Positions 1 through 11,735 are shown, counted from the first letter of the stretch. The stretch is DNA of 64,000 bases from Paracyclopina nana (GCA_019096065.1 JAGUCH010000008.1:1307001-1371000); one strand, 5' to 3'. Notes: a model not told the origin generated them from the sequence alone. Numbers and translations: made by a program.

Positions 1-3000
1 GCACCGTGGTATACTGCTACTAAGCTGCAAAGAAAACACGAAATTCTTGACCTAGTCAAATTTGAGTCAAAATGTCAGTTGCAGCTGTTACATTGAGGCA
101 AGTTGACCCTAAATGTGAGGCAAAGTAAAATATTTGACTCATTTTGAATTCGCAAAAGCGAAAACTTGCGCACCGTGGTATACTGCTACTAAGCTGCAAA
201 GAAAACACGAAATTCTTGACCTAGTCAAATTTGAGTCAAAATGTCAGTTGCAGCTGTTACAATGAGGCAAGTTGACCCTAAATGTGAGACAAAGTAAAAT
301 ATTTGACTCATTTTGAATTCGCATTCGCGAAAGCGAAAACTTGCGCACCGTGGTATACTTCTGCTAAACTGCAAGGAAAACGCAAAATTCTTGACCTAGT
401 CAAATTTGAGTCAAAATGTCAGTTGCAGCTGTTACTTTGAGGCAAGTGGACCCTAAATGTGAGGCAAAGTAAAATATTTGACTCATTTTGAATTCGCAAA
501 AGCGAAAACTTGCGCACCGTGGTATACTGCTACTAAGCTGCAAAGAAAACACGAAATTCTTGACCTAGTCAAATTTGAGTCAAAATGTCAGTTGCAGCTG
601 TTACAATGAGGCAAGTTGACCCTAAATGTGAGACAAAGTAAAATATTTGACTCATTTTGAATTCGCATTCGCGAAAGCGAAAACTTGCGCACCGTGGTAT
701 ACTTCTGCTAAACTGCAAGGAAAACGCAAAATTCTTGACCTAGTCAAATTTGAGTCAAAATGTCAGTTGCAGCTGTTACATTGAGGCAAGTTGACCCTAA
801 ATGTGAGGCAAAGTAAAATATTTGACTCATTTTGAATTCGAACAAGCGAAAACTTGCGCACCGTGGTATACTGCTACTAAGCTGCAAAGAAAACACGAAA
901 TTCTTGACCTAGTCAAATTTGAGTCAAAATGTCAGTTGCAGCTGTTACATTGAGGCAAGTTGACCCTAAATGTGAGGCAAAGTAAAATATTTGACTCATT
1001 TTGAATTCGCAAAAGCGAAAACTTGCGCACCGTGGTATACTGCTACTAAGCTGCAAAGAAAACACGAAATTCTTGACCTAGTCAAATTTGAGTCAAAATG
1101 TCAGTTGCAGCTGTTACAATGAGGCAAGTTGACCCTAAATGTGAGACAAAGTAAAATATTTGACTCATTTTGAATTCGCATTCGCGAAAGCGAAAACTTG
1201 CGCACCGTGGTATACTTCTGCTAAACTGCAAGGAAAACGCAAAATTCTTGACCTAGTCAAATTTGAGTCAAAATGTCAGTTGCAGCTGTTACATTGAGGC
1301 AAGTTGACCCTAAATGTGAGGCAAAGTAAAATATTTGACTCATTTTGAATTCGAACAAGCGAAAACTTGCGCACCGTGGTATACTGCTACTAAGCTGCAA
1401 AGAAAACACGAAATTCTTGACCTAGTCAAATTTGAGTCAAAATGTCAGTTGCAGCTGTTACATTGAGGCAAGTTGACCCTAAATGTGAGGCAAAGTAAAA
1501 TATTTGACTCATTTTGAATTCGCAAAAGCGAAAACTTGCGCACCGTGGTATACTGCTACTAAGCTGCAAAGAAAACACGAAATTCTTGACCTAGTCAAAT
1601 TTGAGTCAAAATGTCAGTTGCAGCTGTTACAATGAGGCAAGTTGACCCTAAATGTGAGACAAAGTAAAATATTTGACTCATTTTGAATTCGCATTCGCGA
1701 AAGCGAAAACTTGCGCACCGTGGTATACTTCTGCTAAACTGCAAGGAAAACGCAAAATTCTTGCCCTAGTCAAATTTGAGTCAAAATGTCAGTTGCAGCT
1801 GTTACTTTGAGGCAAGTTGACCCTAAATGTGAGGCAAAGTAAAATATTTGACTCATTTTGAATTCGAACAAGCGAAAACTTGCGCACCGTGGTATACTGC
1901 TACTAAGCTGCAAAGAAAACACGAAATTCTTGACCTAGTCAAATTTGAGTCAAAATGTCAGTTGCAGCTGTTACATTGAGGCAAGTTGACCCTAAATGTG
2001 AGGCAAAGTAAAATATTTGACTCATTTTGAATTCGCAAAAGCGAAAACTTGCGCACCGTGGTATACTGCTACTAAGCTGCAAAGAAAACACGAAATTCTT
2101 GACCTAGTCAAATTTGAGTCAAAATGTCAGTTGCAGCTGTTACAATGAGGCAAGTTGACCCTAAATGTGAGACAAAGTAAAATATTTGACTCATTTTGAA
2201 TTCGCATTCGCGAAAGCGAAAACTTGCGCACCGTGGTATACTTCTGCTAAACTGCAAGGAAAACGCAAAATTCTTGACCTAGTCAAATTTGAGTCAAAAT
2301 GTCAGTTGCAGCTGTTACATTGAGGCAAGTTGACCCTAAATGTGAGGCAAAGTAAAATATTTGACTCATTTTGAATTCGAACAAGCGAAAACTTGCGCAC
2401 CGTGGTATACTGCTACTAAGCTGCAAAGAAAACACGAAATTCTTGACCTAGTCAAATTTGAGTCAAAATGTCAGTTGCAGCTGTTACATTGAGGCAAGTT
2501 GACCCTAAATGTGAGGCAAAGTAAAATATTTGACTCATTTTGAATTCGCAAAAGCGAAAACTTGCGCACCGTGGTATACTGCTACTAAGCTGCAAAGAAA
2601 ACACGAAATTCTTGACCTAGTCAAATTTGAGTCAAAATGTCAGTTGCAGCTGTTACAATGAGGCAAGTTGACCCTAAATGTGAGACAAAGTAAAATATTT
2701 GACTCATTTTGAATTCGCATTCGCGAAAGCGAAAACTTGCGCACCGTGGTATACTTCTGCTAAACTGCAAGGAAAACGCAAAATTCTTGACCTAGTCAAA
2801 TTTGAGTCAAAATGTCAGTTGCAGCTGTTACATTGAGGCAAGTTGACCCTAAATGTGAGGCAAAGTAAAATATTTGACTCATTTTGAATTCGAACAAGCG
2901 AAAACTTGCGCACCGTGGTATACTGCTACTAAGCTGCAAAAAACGAAATTCTTGACCTAGTCTTTGAGTCAAAATGTCAAAATGTCAGCTGTTACTTTTG

Positions 3001-3015
3001 ACTCAATTTGAATTC
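1..3015 (+). repeat. 169-bp satellite array with 513-bp higher-order unit
   Basis: Tandem monomers of 169 or 175 bp beginning GCACCGTGGTATAC. Monomer starts are at 1, 170, 345, 514, 689, 858, 1027, 1202, 1371, 1884, 2397 and 2910. From 858 onward the same three variants (169+169+175 in rotating order) recur every 513 bp exactly, so this is a higher-order repeat. Variants differ at the junction before the conserved AAAACTTGCGCA (CGCAAAAGCG, CGCATTCGCGAAAGCG or CGAACAAGCG). Each monomer carries one TGAGTCA and one TGACTCA. The array starts outside the window and degenerates after about 2940. No gene is present. Confidence 0.97.
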
Positions 3016-3019
3016 GCAA

Positions 3020-3430
3020 GAGGATGGCAAAAGGAAAGACCAAGTTTTTTTGTTGCTACAGGTCCCTCGCGCGCGCGCGCCCGGAAAGCTTTGGTCGGCG
3101 CTGGGTGCGCACACCGGCCCGGCTCGCTTCCAGCGGGTCTGGGTGAGCACAGTGAGGACGCGAAAGGAAAGACCAAGTTTTTTTTGTTGCTAAAGCTCCC
3201 TCGCGCGCGCCCGGGAAGCTTTGGCTTGCGTAGGGTGAGCACGCCGGCCCGGCTCGCTTCCAGCGGGTCTGGGTGAGCACAGTGAGGACGCGAAAGGAAA
3301 GACCAAGTTTTTTTTTTGCTACATGTCCCTCGGCATTGGGTGCGCACGCCGGCCCGGGTCGCTTCCAGCGGGTCTGGGTGAGCACAGTGAGGACGCAAAA
3401 GGAAAGACAAAGGTTTTTTTCGGCGGGCCC
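3020..3430 (+). repeat. GC-rich tandem repeat, 105-134 bp unit
   Basis: Four units begin with AAAGGAAAGACCAAGTTTT at about 3029, 3163, 3293 and 3398 (spacings 134, 130 and 105). Each has a poly-T stretch, CGCGCGCGC-type dinucleotides and a conserved GCTTCCAGCGGGTCTGGGTG block. The base composition is strikingly richer in GC than the flanking AT-rich satellite. Open frames on both strands here are by-products of the repeat and look unlike proteins. Confidence 0.9.
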
Positions 3431-3590
3431 ATTTTGGGGATTCTGTGTTTTGTGCAGTCATGATGCTAATTGGATGCGGGCGTGCTTATTTCGGGAATTC
3501 TGTGTTCTGTGCTTGATTCGTTTGTGATGCTCAATGGATGCGGGCGTGCCTATTTCGGGGATTCTGTGCGCTGGATATCTGGCCACTGCC
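3431..3590 (-). mobile_element. Truncated end of the same transposon as at 40,948-47,924
   Basis: Positions 3548-3590 match the right terminus of the large element (47,882-47,924) almost base for base, ending in CTGGATATCTGGCCACTGCC. Just upstream, 3431-3547 holds two more degenerate versions of the motif ATTTCGGG(G/A)ATTCTGTG about 60 bp apart. No partner terminus GGCAGTGG is seen on the left, so this is a solo or truncated end embedded between satellite blocks. The satellite resumes immediately at 3591. Confidence 0.75.
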
Positions 3591-3945
3591 TCAAAATGTC
3601 AGTTGCAGCTGTTTCTTTGAGGCAAGTTGACTCTAAATGTGAGGCAAAGAAAAAATATTTGACTCATTTTGAATTCGCAAAAGCGAAAACTTGCGCATCG
3701 CAGTATACTGCTAGTAAAATGCAAAGAAAGCACGAAATTCTTGACCTAGTCAAATTTGAGTCAAAATGTCAGTTGCAGCTATTTCTTTGAGGCAAGTTGA
3801 CTTAAAATGTGAGGCAAAGAAAAAATATTTTACTCATTTTGAATTCGCAAAAGCGAAAACTTGCGCATCGCGTTATGCTTCTAATTAATTGCTAAAAAAA
3901 TGCGAAATTCTTGGCCTAGTCAAATTTGAGTCAAAATGTCTTAAA
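3591..3945 (+). repeat. 169-bp satellite, divergent block
   Basis: Two diverged monomers of the family at 1-3015 (TCAAAATGTCAGTTGCAGCTG ... GAATTCGCAAAAGCGAAAAC). The block is open in one frame for about 100 codons only because this variant has lost the stop of the main array. It is not a gene. Confidence 0.9.
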
Positions 3946-4370
3946 ACAGACCAATAGACTTTAAAACACAGGTACAAAATTGTCTCCAGCTACTCAGCCT
4001 TACATCTTAAAAATATGGTCGTAGATCATAAAACATAAACACCCTGTAGATCTTAAAACGTAGATCAAAGTACGGTTTCCCCTTTACACTGCTAGTTAAA
4101 TAATTAGTTTTGGCGCGTAAAACTAATTTTCATTGATGGAACTGGGCAATAGCAGTTTTTTGGGTGGCAAAATGAGAATTTGGCGACTAATTCAGAAATT
4201 CTCATGCCCGAGAAAAAGGCTTTTTGAACCACTGTCAAAAAGGCTTGTAAGTGTCAAACAATGATTTTCTGTTGCTTCGCTAGTAAGCCAATTTTGTTAT
4301 CCTTCAGCCAGTTTGATTAGTTTATCGATACAATATAATATTAAAAGTAGTGTGCGGTATTTAGTAGTCG
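3946..4370. other. Non-repetitive AT-rich spacer
   Basis: About 425 bp between satellite blocks. It contains short related phrases such as ATCTTAAAAC/ACATCTTAAAA, but I see no gene, RNA gene or clear repeat in it. Confidence 0.6.
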
Positions 4371-5705
4371 ATTTTGAGTCAATATGTCAATTGCAGCTGT
4401 TTCTTTGAAGCAAGTTGACTCTAAATGTGAGGCAAAAAAAAAAATATTTTACTCATTTTGAATTCGTAAAAGCGAAAACTTGCGCATTGCAGTATACTGC
4501 TAGTAAAATGCAAAGAAAGCACGAAATTCTTGACAAAGTCGATTTTGAGTCAAAATGTCAGTTGCAGCTATTTCTTTGAAGCAAGTTGACTCTAAATGTG
4601 AGGCAAAAAAAAAATATTTTACTCATTTTGAATTCGCAAAAGCGAAAACTTGCGCATCGCAGTATACTGCTAGTAAAATGCAAAGAAAGCACGAAATTCT
4701 TGACAAAGTCGATTTTGAGTCAAAATGTCAGTTGCAGCTATTTCTTTGAGGCAAGTTGACTCTAAATGTGAGGCAAAGAAAAAATATTTTACTCATTTTG
4801 AATTCGCAAAAGCGAAAACTTGCGCATCGCAGTATACTGCTACTAAACTGCAAAGCAAGCACGAAATTCTTGACCTAGTCAAATTTGAGTCAAAATGTCA
4901 GTTGCAGCTGTATACCGTGATGTGCAAGTTTTCGCTATTGCAAATTCAATATTGAGTCACAAGTTCGTCTTTGCCTCACATATAGAGTCAACTTGTCTCA
5001 AAGTAACAGCTGCAACTGACATTTTGACTCAAATTTGACTTTGTCAAGAATTTCGTGCTTTCTTTGCATTTTACTAGCAGTATACTGCGATGCGCAAGTT
5101 TTCGCTTTTGCGAATTCAAAATGAGTAAAATATTTTTTCTTTGCCTCACATTTAGAGTCAACTTGCTTCAAAGAAACAGCTGCAACTGACATTTTGACTC
5201 AAAATCGACTTTGTCAAGAATTTCGTGCTTTCTTTGCATTTTACTAGCAGTATACTGCAATGCGCAAGTTTTCGCTATTGCAAATTCAAAATTGAGTCAC
5301 AAGTTCGTCTTTGCCTCACATATAGAGTCAACTTGCCTCAAAGTAACAGCTGCAACTGACATTTTGACTCAAATTTGACTAGGACAAGAATTTCGAGTTT
5401 TCTTTGCAGTTTAGTAGAAGTATACCTCGTTGCGCAAGTTTTCGCTATTGCAAATTCAAAATTAGTCAAACATTTGACATTGACTTTGTCTCATATTTTG
5501 AGTCATGTTGACTCAAACTATCAGCTGCAACTGATATATTGTGAAACAAGAATTTTGTTTTCTTCATAATTATTTTGTAGTATTTTGTGATACACAAGTT
5601 TTCGCATTGTGTACTGCGACTAAACTGCAAAGATAACTCGAAATTCTTGTCCTAGTCAAATTTGAGTCAAAATGTCAGTTGCAGCTGTTACTTTGAGACA
5701 AGGTG
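4371..5705. repeat. 169-bp satellite with two orientation switches
   Basis: Plus-orientation monomers run to about 4915. From about 4916 to 5580 the same sequence appears as its reverse complement (AACAGCTGCAACTGACATTTTGACTC ... order). Plus orientation returns from about 5605 to 5705. Monomers here are more diverged from one another than in the 1-3015 array, and the last ones are shortened. Repeated 64-residue open frames are satellite by-products. Confidence 0.92.
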
Positions 5706-8700
5706 ACAAGGTGATTGGGAAAAAAGAGGCAAAACTAATTTATGTTTGGGTGGTGATCAGAAAAAAAGACCAAATCCAAAATCATTTTGGGTGGTGATGG
5801 GTGGTGATTGGGAAAAAAGAGTCAAAACAAAATTCATACTTGGGTGGTGATCAGAAAAAAAGACCAAATCCAAAATCATTTTGGGTGGTGATGGGTGGTG
5901 ATTGGGAAAAAAGAGCCAAAACGAAATTCATATCTGGGTGGTGATGGGTGGTGATTGGGAGAAAAGAGGCAAAACAAAATCCATATCTGGGTGGTGATGG
6001 GTGGTGATCAGAAAAAAAGAGGCAAAACGAAATTTATGTTTGGGTGGTGATGGGTGGTGATCAGAAAAAAAAGACCAAATCCAAAATCATTTTGGTTGGT
6101 GATGGGTGGTGATTGGGAAAAAAGAGGCAAAACGAAATTCATACTTGGGTGGTGATGGGTGGTGATCAGAAAAAAAAGACCAAATCGAAAATCATTTTGG
6201 GTGGTGATGGGTGGTGATTGGGAAAAAAGAGCCAAAACAAAATTCATACTTGGGTGGTGATCAGAAAAAAAGACCAAATCCAAAATCATTTTGGGTGGTG
6301 ATGGGTGGTGATTGGGAAAAAAGAGCCAAAACGAAATTCATATCTGGGTGGTGATGGGTGGTGATTGGGAGAAAAGAGGCAAAACAAAATCCATATCTGG
6401 GTGGTGATGGGTGGTGATCAGAAAAAAAGAGGCAAAACGAAATTTATGTTTGGGTGGTGATGGGTGGTGATCAGAAAAAAAAGACCAAATCCAAAATCAT
6501 TTTGGTTGGTGATGGGTGGTGATTGGGAAAAAAGAGGCAAAACGAAATTCATACTTGGGTGGTGATGGGTGGTGATCAGAAAAAAAAGACCAAATCGAAA
6601 ATCATTTTGGGTGGTGATGGGTGGTGATTGGGAAAAAAGAGCCAAAACAAAATTCATACTTGGGTGGTGATCAGAAAAAAAGACCAAATCCAAAATCATT
6701 TTGGGTGGTGATTGGGAAAAAAGAGGCAAAACGAAATTTATGTTCGGGTGGTGATGGGTGGTGATCAGAAAAAAAGACCAAATCCAAAATCATTTTGGGT
6801 GGTGATGGGTGGTGATTGGGAAAAAAGAGCCAAAACGAAATTCATACTTGGGTGGTGATGGGTGGTGATCAGAAAAAAAAGACCAAATCGAAAATCATTT
6901 TGGGTGGTGATGGGTGGTGATTGGGAAAAAAGAGCCAAAACAAAATTCATACTTGGGTGGTGATCAGAAAAAAAGACCAAATCCAAAATCATTTTGGGTG
7001 GTGATGGGTGGTGATTGGGAAAAAAGAGCCAAAACGAAATTCATATCTGGGTGGTGATGGGTGGTGATTGGGAGAAAAGAGGCAAAACAAAATCCATATC
7101 TGGGTGGTGATGGGTGGTGATTGAGAAAAAAGAGGCAAAACGAAATTTATGTTTGGGTGGTGATGGGTGGTGATCAGAAAAAAAGACCAAATCCAAAATC
7201 ATTTTGGGTGGTGATGGGTGGTGATTGGGAAAAAAGAGGCAAAACGAAATTCATACTTGGGTGGTGATGGGTGGTGATCAGAAAAAAAAGACCAAATCGA
7301 AAATCATTTTGGGTGGTGATGGGTGGTGATTGGGAAAAAAGAGCCAAAACAAAATTCATACTTGGGTGGTGATCAGAAAAAAAGACCAAATCCAAAATCA
7401 TTTTGGGTGGTGATGGGTGGTGATTGGGAAAAAAGAGGCAAAACGAAATTCATATCAGGGTGGTGATGGGTGGTGATTGGGAAAAAAGAGGCAAAACAAA
7501 ATTCATATCTGGGTGGTGATGGGTGGTGATTGAGAAAAAAGAGCCAAAACAAAATTCATACTTGGGTGGTGATCAGAAAAAAAGACCAAATCCAAAATCA
7601 TTTTGGGTGGTGATGGGTGGTGATTGGGAAAAAAGAGGCAAAACGAAATTCATATCAGGGTGGTGATGGGTGGTGATTGGGAAAAAAGAGGCAAAACAAA
7701 ATTCATATCTGGGTGGTGATGGGTGGTGATTGAGAAAAAAGAGGCAAAACAAAATTCATATCTGGGTGGTGATGGGTGGTGATTGAGAAAAAAGAGGCAA
7801 AACGAAATTTATGTTTGGGTGGTGATGGGTGGTGATCAGAAAAAAAGACCAAATCCAAAATCATTTTGGGTGGTGATGGGTGGTGATTGGGAAAAAAGAG
7901 GCAAAACGAAATTCATACTTGGGTGGTGATGGGTGGTGATCAGAAAAAAAAGACCAAATCGAAAATCATTTTGGGTGGTGATGGGTGGTGATTGGGAAAA
8001 AAGAGCCAAAACAAAATTCATACTTGGGTGGTGATCAGAAAAAAAGACCAAATCCAAAATCATTTTGGGTGGTGATGGGTGGTGATTGGGAAAAAAGAGG
8101 CAAAACGAAATTCATATCAGGGTGGTGATGGGTGGTGATTGGGAAAAAAGAGGCAAAACAAAATTCATATCTGGGTGGTGATGGGTGGTGATTGAGAAAA
8201 AAGAGGCAAAACGAAATTTTTGTTTGGGTGGTGATGGGTGGTGATCAGAAAAAAAGACCAAATCCAAAATCATTTTGGGTGGTGATGGGTGGTGATTGGG
8301 AAAAAAGAGCCAAAACGAAATTCATATCTGGGTGGTGATGGGTGGTGATTGGGAAAAAAGAGGCAAAACAAAATCCATATCTGGGTGGTGATGGGTGGTG
8401 ATCAGAAAAAAAGAGGCAAAACGAAATTTATGTTTGGGTGGTGATGGGTGGTGATCAGAAAAAAAAGACCAAATCCAAAATCATTTTGGTTGGTGATGGG
8501 TGGTGATTGGGAAAAAAGAGGCAAAACGAAATTTATGTTTGGGTCGTGATGGGTGGTGATCAGAAAAAAAAGACCAAATCCAAAATCATTTTGGGTGGTG
8601 ATTGGGAAAAAAGAGGCAAAACGAAATTCATATCTGGGTGGTGATGGGTGGTGATCAGAAAAAAAGACCAAATCCAAAATCATTTTGGGTGGTGATAGGT

Positions 8701-8770
8701 GGTGATTGGGAAAAAAGAGCCAAAATGAAATTCTTATTTTGGGTGATGATGGGTGGTTGGGAAAGAAAAA
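5706..8770 (+). repeat. Minisatellite of GGTGGTGAT modules, about 3 kb
   Basis: Built from two modules: GGGTGGTGATGGGTGGTGAT + TGGGAAAAAAGAGGCAAAAC + GAAATTCATA..., and GGGTGGTGATCAG + AAAAAAAGACCAAATCCAAA + ATCATTTT. Modules alternate into longer blocks repeated at about 410 bp (for example 6008-6289 and 6418-6699) and 662 bp (7174-7401 and 7836-8063). The strand is strongly purine-rich on top. Open frames on both strands encode only reiterated peptides. The last unit decays at 8730-8770. Confidence 0.95.
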
Positions 8771-8884
8771 TTGAGATTTTTTGTGCTCTGCAATTGACCT
8801 CATAGGAATTTCAGATTTTTTGTGTTCTTTTATATGAAATCTATGTCAATTTGAGCATTTTTGTGCGCTGAACATGAGAGTGTT

Positions 8885-8996
8885 ACCGTTGCGTCTCAGT
8901 GGCACAAGTGGAAAACGCTTGGGCTCCAAATTGAGCGGTCTGGGTTCGATTCCTCTCAAGTTCGCTAATGCTTGATTTTTAATGGAGAATATCGCT
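8885..8996 (+). mobile_element. tRNA-derived SINE
   Basis: An A-box-like GTCTCAGTGGCAC and a perfect B-box GGTTCGATTCC are spaced as in a tRNA-derived Pol III promoter. They are followed by a shared tail TTGATTTTTAATGGAGAA. The same unit occurs in reverse at 11,541-11,642, including the tail, so it is a dispersed element and not a tRNA gene. The cloverleaf is imperfect. Confidence 0.75.
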
Positions 8997-9152
8997 CTTT
9001 TCTCAACCTCTTCTTTGTTTTCGACAACTTCTACAGGAGTTTTGGCAAAATCTTACAAGAAGACCATCCATTTCATAACATAAAAACAAATGGGTTATAA
9101 ATTCCTTAAACGCTTTGCTAAAAAAAACTGAATATTTTGGGTTTTTTTTCAG

Positions 9153-11355
9153 ATGTGGCTGATTTGCAATGGCAAAGTGCCCAAACCTTGGGCAGTGACA
9201 GGGTCTTTCAAAATCACAGATTGGAGTGGGAACACAGTGGAATTGCCCACGACAGCTGCTTTTTCCCTGTTTTTCTCCCTGCTTTCCATGCTGAAAGCCG
9301 CCGTGGAATTCAACATAATTCGCGTCCACATTGAAAACGTCAAGGATTGCGTCAAATTCAGCCAATTCCTCGTCATTGTCTCCGATTTCATGCCCTTTTT
9401 TGCCGTTAGCACTTTTTTCAGAATTGCCTCCATTTGCTTGTTCACCACCTATTTCAACACTTATGGATTCATCCCGGTGTTCTTGTTTTGGATTGCCAAT
9501 TTATTCATCGGCTACAGAAGGTTTGCAAAAATTAAGGTTTTTAATTTTTTGGAAATTAGTTTTTGCTTTTTGGTAGCTTTCCATTGGACAAAGTCCCACT
9601 GTGGCTAATCAGTTTCATAGCTCTTTTCTTCCCGGCTTGCTTCACTAGCTGCACAGTGAAAAACAGGTAAAATTAAAATATCATATGATATTCTATATCA
9701 TATTATCGCAAATATGCCCGTTTTTTGAAAAAATGCCGTTTTTCTCAAATAATACCATATTTTTGTAATTATGCCATATTTTTGAAAAAATGCCATATTT
9801 CTGAAATAATACCATATTTTTGTAATTATGCCATATTTTTGAAATGAAATCGTATTTTAGAAATAGCAACATATTTTTGAAATAATGCCATATTTTTGAA
9901 ATGATGCCATATTTTAGAAAATTATGCCATATTTTTGAAAATTATGCCATATTTTTGAAAATTATGCCATATTTTTGAAAATTATGCCATATTTTTGAAA
10001 ATTATGCCATATTTTTGAAAAAAAGCCATATTTTGAAAAAAGCCATATTTTTGATATTATTCCATATTTTTTAAATTATGTCGTATTTTTGAAATTATGT
10101 CGTATTTTTGGAATTAAATCATATTTTGGAAATTATGCCACATTTTTTTTTAAAATAACGTCTAATTTTTGAAATTATGCCATATTTTTTCTTGAAATAA
10201 CGTCTAATTTTTGAAATTGTCATATTTTCTTTTTAAAAAATGCCATGTTGTCCAAACAAAATGCCATATTTATCAACAAATGCCATTTTTTCTAATGTAT
10301 GCATACCAAATTTTCAAAAACTAGCATATTTTTCAAGCATTAGGGCCCTTTTTTTTCAAAATTCACCCCGCTTGCCGAAAAATCTACTTAGTTTCCAATA
10401 CCGTCCCACTTTCAGGCAAGAAATGATCAAGTTACAGAGCGACACATTTTGGCATCAGTCTCTATCATGTGCCATAATTTACATCCCAGCCTTTGTTTTG
10501 TGCATGGTGGTCATCAACTTCTACCCAACTTGGAGCTATGACTCACATGTGATTTTCAATAACAGGGATTTTAACACTGCAATTCCCATTTGCATTTTCA
10601 TGGGCATCATTTCACTGTTGCTCGCTTCAAATCCCAACATTTTCGAGGCTTGCAACGGCGTCCAAAAATTCCTCACGGACCCGTAAGTAAAAAAAGTTGA
10701 ACAAAATCTCCGCTAGAGGGCGCTGCGTTCAGCTCAGTGCTACCAGACTCAAAACCCCGTAAATAGGCAACGATTTCCAAAAAGAGCCAAAATGATGGTA
10801 TTTTTAACTTTAAAAAGCCACATCTGAAAACACTTTTCTAAAATAAACAGCTGCCCTCTCCATGGTGCTACAATACTATAACTTGGTTATAACCACTTAT
10901 TTACAAAAAGAGCCCAAAAGATGATATTTTTGACTTTTTAAAGCCACATCTGGAAACACTTTTCTAATTTCAACAGCTTACCCTTCGATAAAAGTGCTAC
11001 CAGACTACACTTCAAGTTTTTGGCCAAAACTTTTGATTTAGAGCAAACAAACAAAACAGTCATCATAAATTGGCTTTTTTCTTCAAGTTCTACCAGACCA
11101 AGTCCCCTGTTTTTCACCATAGATTTGTATTAAACGCCAAAAAAGCCAAAATTACTAAGACATGATGGGAACGCTTTTACATACTAAAATAGGTTATTTT
11201 CACAATTTTTTCGCAATTTCACAGGGAAACTAATGAAAATGCGGATGAAGTAGATAATGCTGCAATTGCGAAGAAAATCCAAAAAAAGCCAGTGAAAGAG
11301 TCTTCCTTTATCAAGTTCAAGAGGATCAAGATAAGGAATGCAGTTTCCATTGAAG
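9153..11355 (+). CDS. XK-related-like multi-pass membrane protein, C-terminal half
   Basis: Four exons can be joined in phase: 9153-9520, 9577-9666, 10416-10682 and 11225-11355, all with AG/GT borders. Together they give about 285 residues. Hydrophobic segments include TTAAFSLFFSLLSML, FRIASICLFTTYF, IPVFLFWIANLFI, WLISFIALFFPACF, IIYIPAFVLCMVVI and IPICIFMGIISLLLA. Their order, and the FRIAS... motif before a tyrosine-rich helix, resemble the second half of XK/XKR (CED-8) scramblase-like proteins; this is a family resemblance only. The first exon follows a strong acceptor (TTTTTTTTCAG) and starts with an in-frame ATG. Either the N-terminal helices lie in exons left of the satellite array, or the copy is short. 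The last exon ends in phase 1 at GAAG/GTACAG. The 3' end is unresolved. It could end after an acceptor at 11,883, giving 19 more codons to TAA at 11,942. It could instead splice in phase to 11,952 within the next gene. Confidence 0.5.
9690..10330 (+). repeat. ATGCCATATTTTTGAAAATT minisatellite in an intron
   Basis: About 25 degenerate copies of a roughly 20-bp unit ATGCCATATTTTTGAAAATT, most regular at 9910-10020. It fills the 749-bp intron 9667-10415 of the XK-related-like gene and degenerates toward 10,330. Confidence 0.9.
10715..11110 (+). repeat. Imperfect direct duplication of about 140 bp in an intron
   Basis: Two related segments (about 10,735-10,870 and 10,895-11,000) share AAAAAGAGCCAAAATGATG, AAAGCCACATCTG(A/G)AAACAC and TTTTCTAA...CAACAGCT. 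A phrase GTGCTACCAGACT recurs at 10,738 and 10,998, and degenerate forms occur at about 60,668 and 63,150. It looks like an old dispersed repeat. Confidence 0.6.
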
Positions 11356-11427
11356 GTACAGTTTTTTGGCTCTTAATCGAGCGGAGCGATGCAAACCGCT
11401 GAATAAAATATCGAATATTAAAAAAGC

Positions 11428-11642
11428 AAAAGAGGACTCGAGTGGAATCGAACCCAGACCTTTTGCCTCAGAGCCTTGACCTACCATAAGAGAAGCCACT
11501 GTCCATTATCATTCAGAAGCCTAATTCCAATTGCGATCTTCTCCATTAAAAATCAATCATAAGCGAACTAGGGTGGACTCGAACCCAGACCACACAATTT
11601 GGAGCCCAAGCGTTTTCCACATGTGCCACTGAGACGCAACGG
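11428..11642 (-). mobile_element. Dimeric tRNA-derived SINE
   Basis: On the minus strand a first tRNA-like head (11,562-11,642, B-box GGTTCGAGTCC) plus the tail ATTGATTTTTAATGGAGAA closely matches the element at 8885-8996. It is followed by a second, different tRNA-like head (about 11,430-11,510, B-box GGTTCGATTCC). A Pol III promoter pair is visible in each half. It sits between the last supported exon of the XK-related-like gene and the next gene. Confidence 0.75.
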
Positions 11643-11685
11643 TCCTTTCTCAGTGTAGAGCCTAATTCACTCCGCTCAAATAATC

Positions 11686-11735
11686 CAAGGCGGTGAAGCA
11701 CCGCTCCTCCACCTCGGACACCTAGCTAGTTTACT
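11686..11735 (+). repeat. Dispersed 50-bp hairpin motif, copy 1
   Basis: CTCAAATAATCCAAGGCGG, a GTGAAGCACCGCTCC loop region, then a partner arm ending CTCGGACACCTAG. The arms around AAGGCGG and the later CCTCGG can pair imperfectly. Related copies lie at 11,810, 14,012 and 56,211. Confidence 0.7.

Noticed and set aside
3008-5569. Several overlapping open frames of 60-150 codons in satellite DNA
   Set aside because: The same peptide recurs with each monomer and appears on both strands. These are satellite by-products.
6008-8803. Open frames with reiterated NDFGFGLFF / GGDWEKRAKMKF peptides
   Set aside because: They are translations of the GGTGGTGAT minisatellite, with no start context, splice sites or non-repeat sequence.
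8892-8968. Functional tRNA genes at the SINE heads (also 11,562 and 54,908)
   Set aside because: B-boxes are perfect or nearly so, but acceptor stems do not pair and the units share a non-tRNA tail, so they are SINEs.
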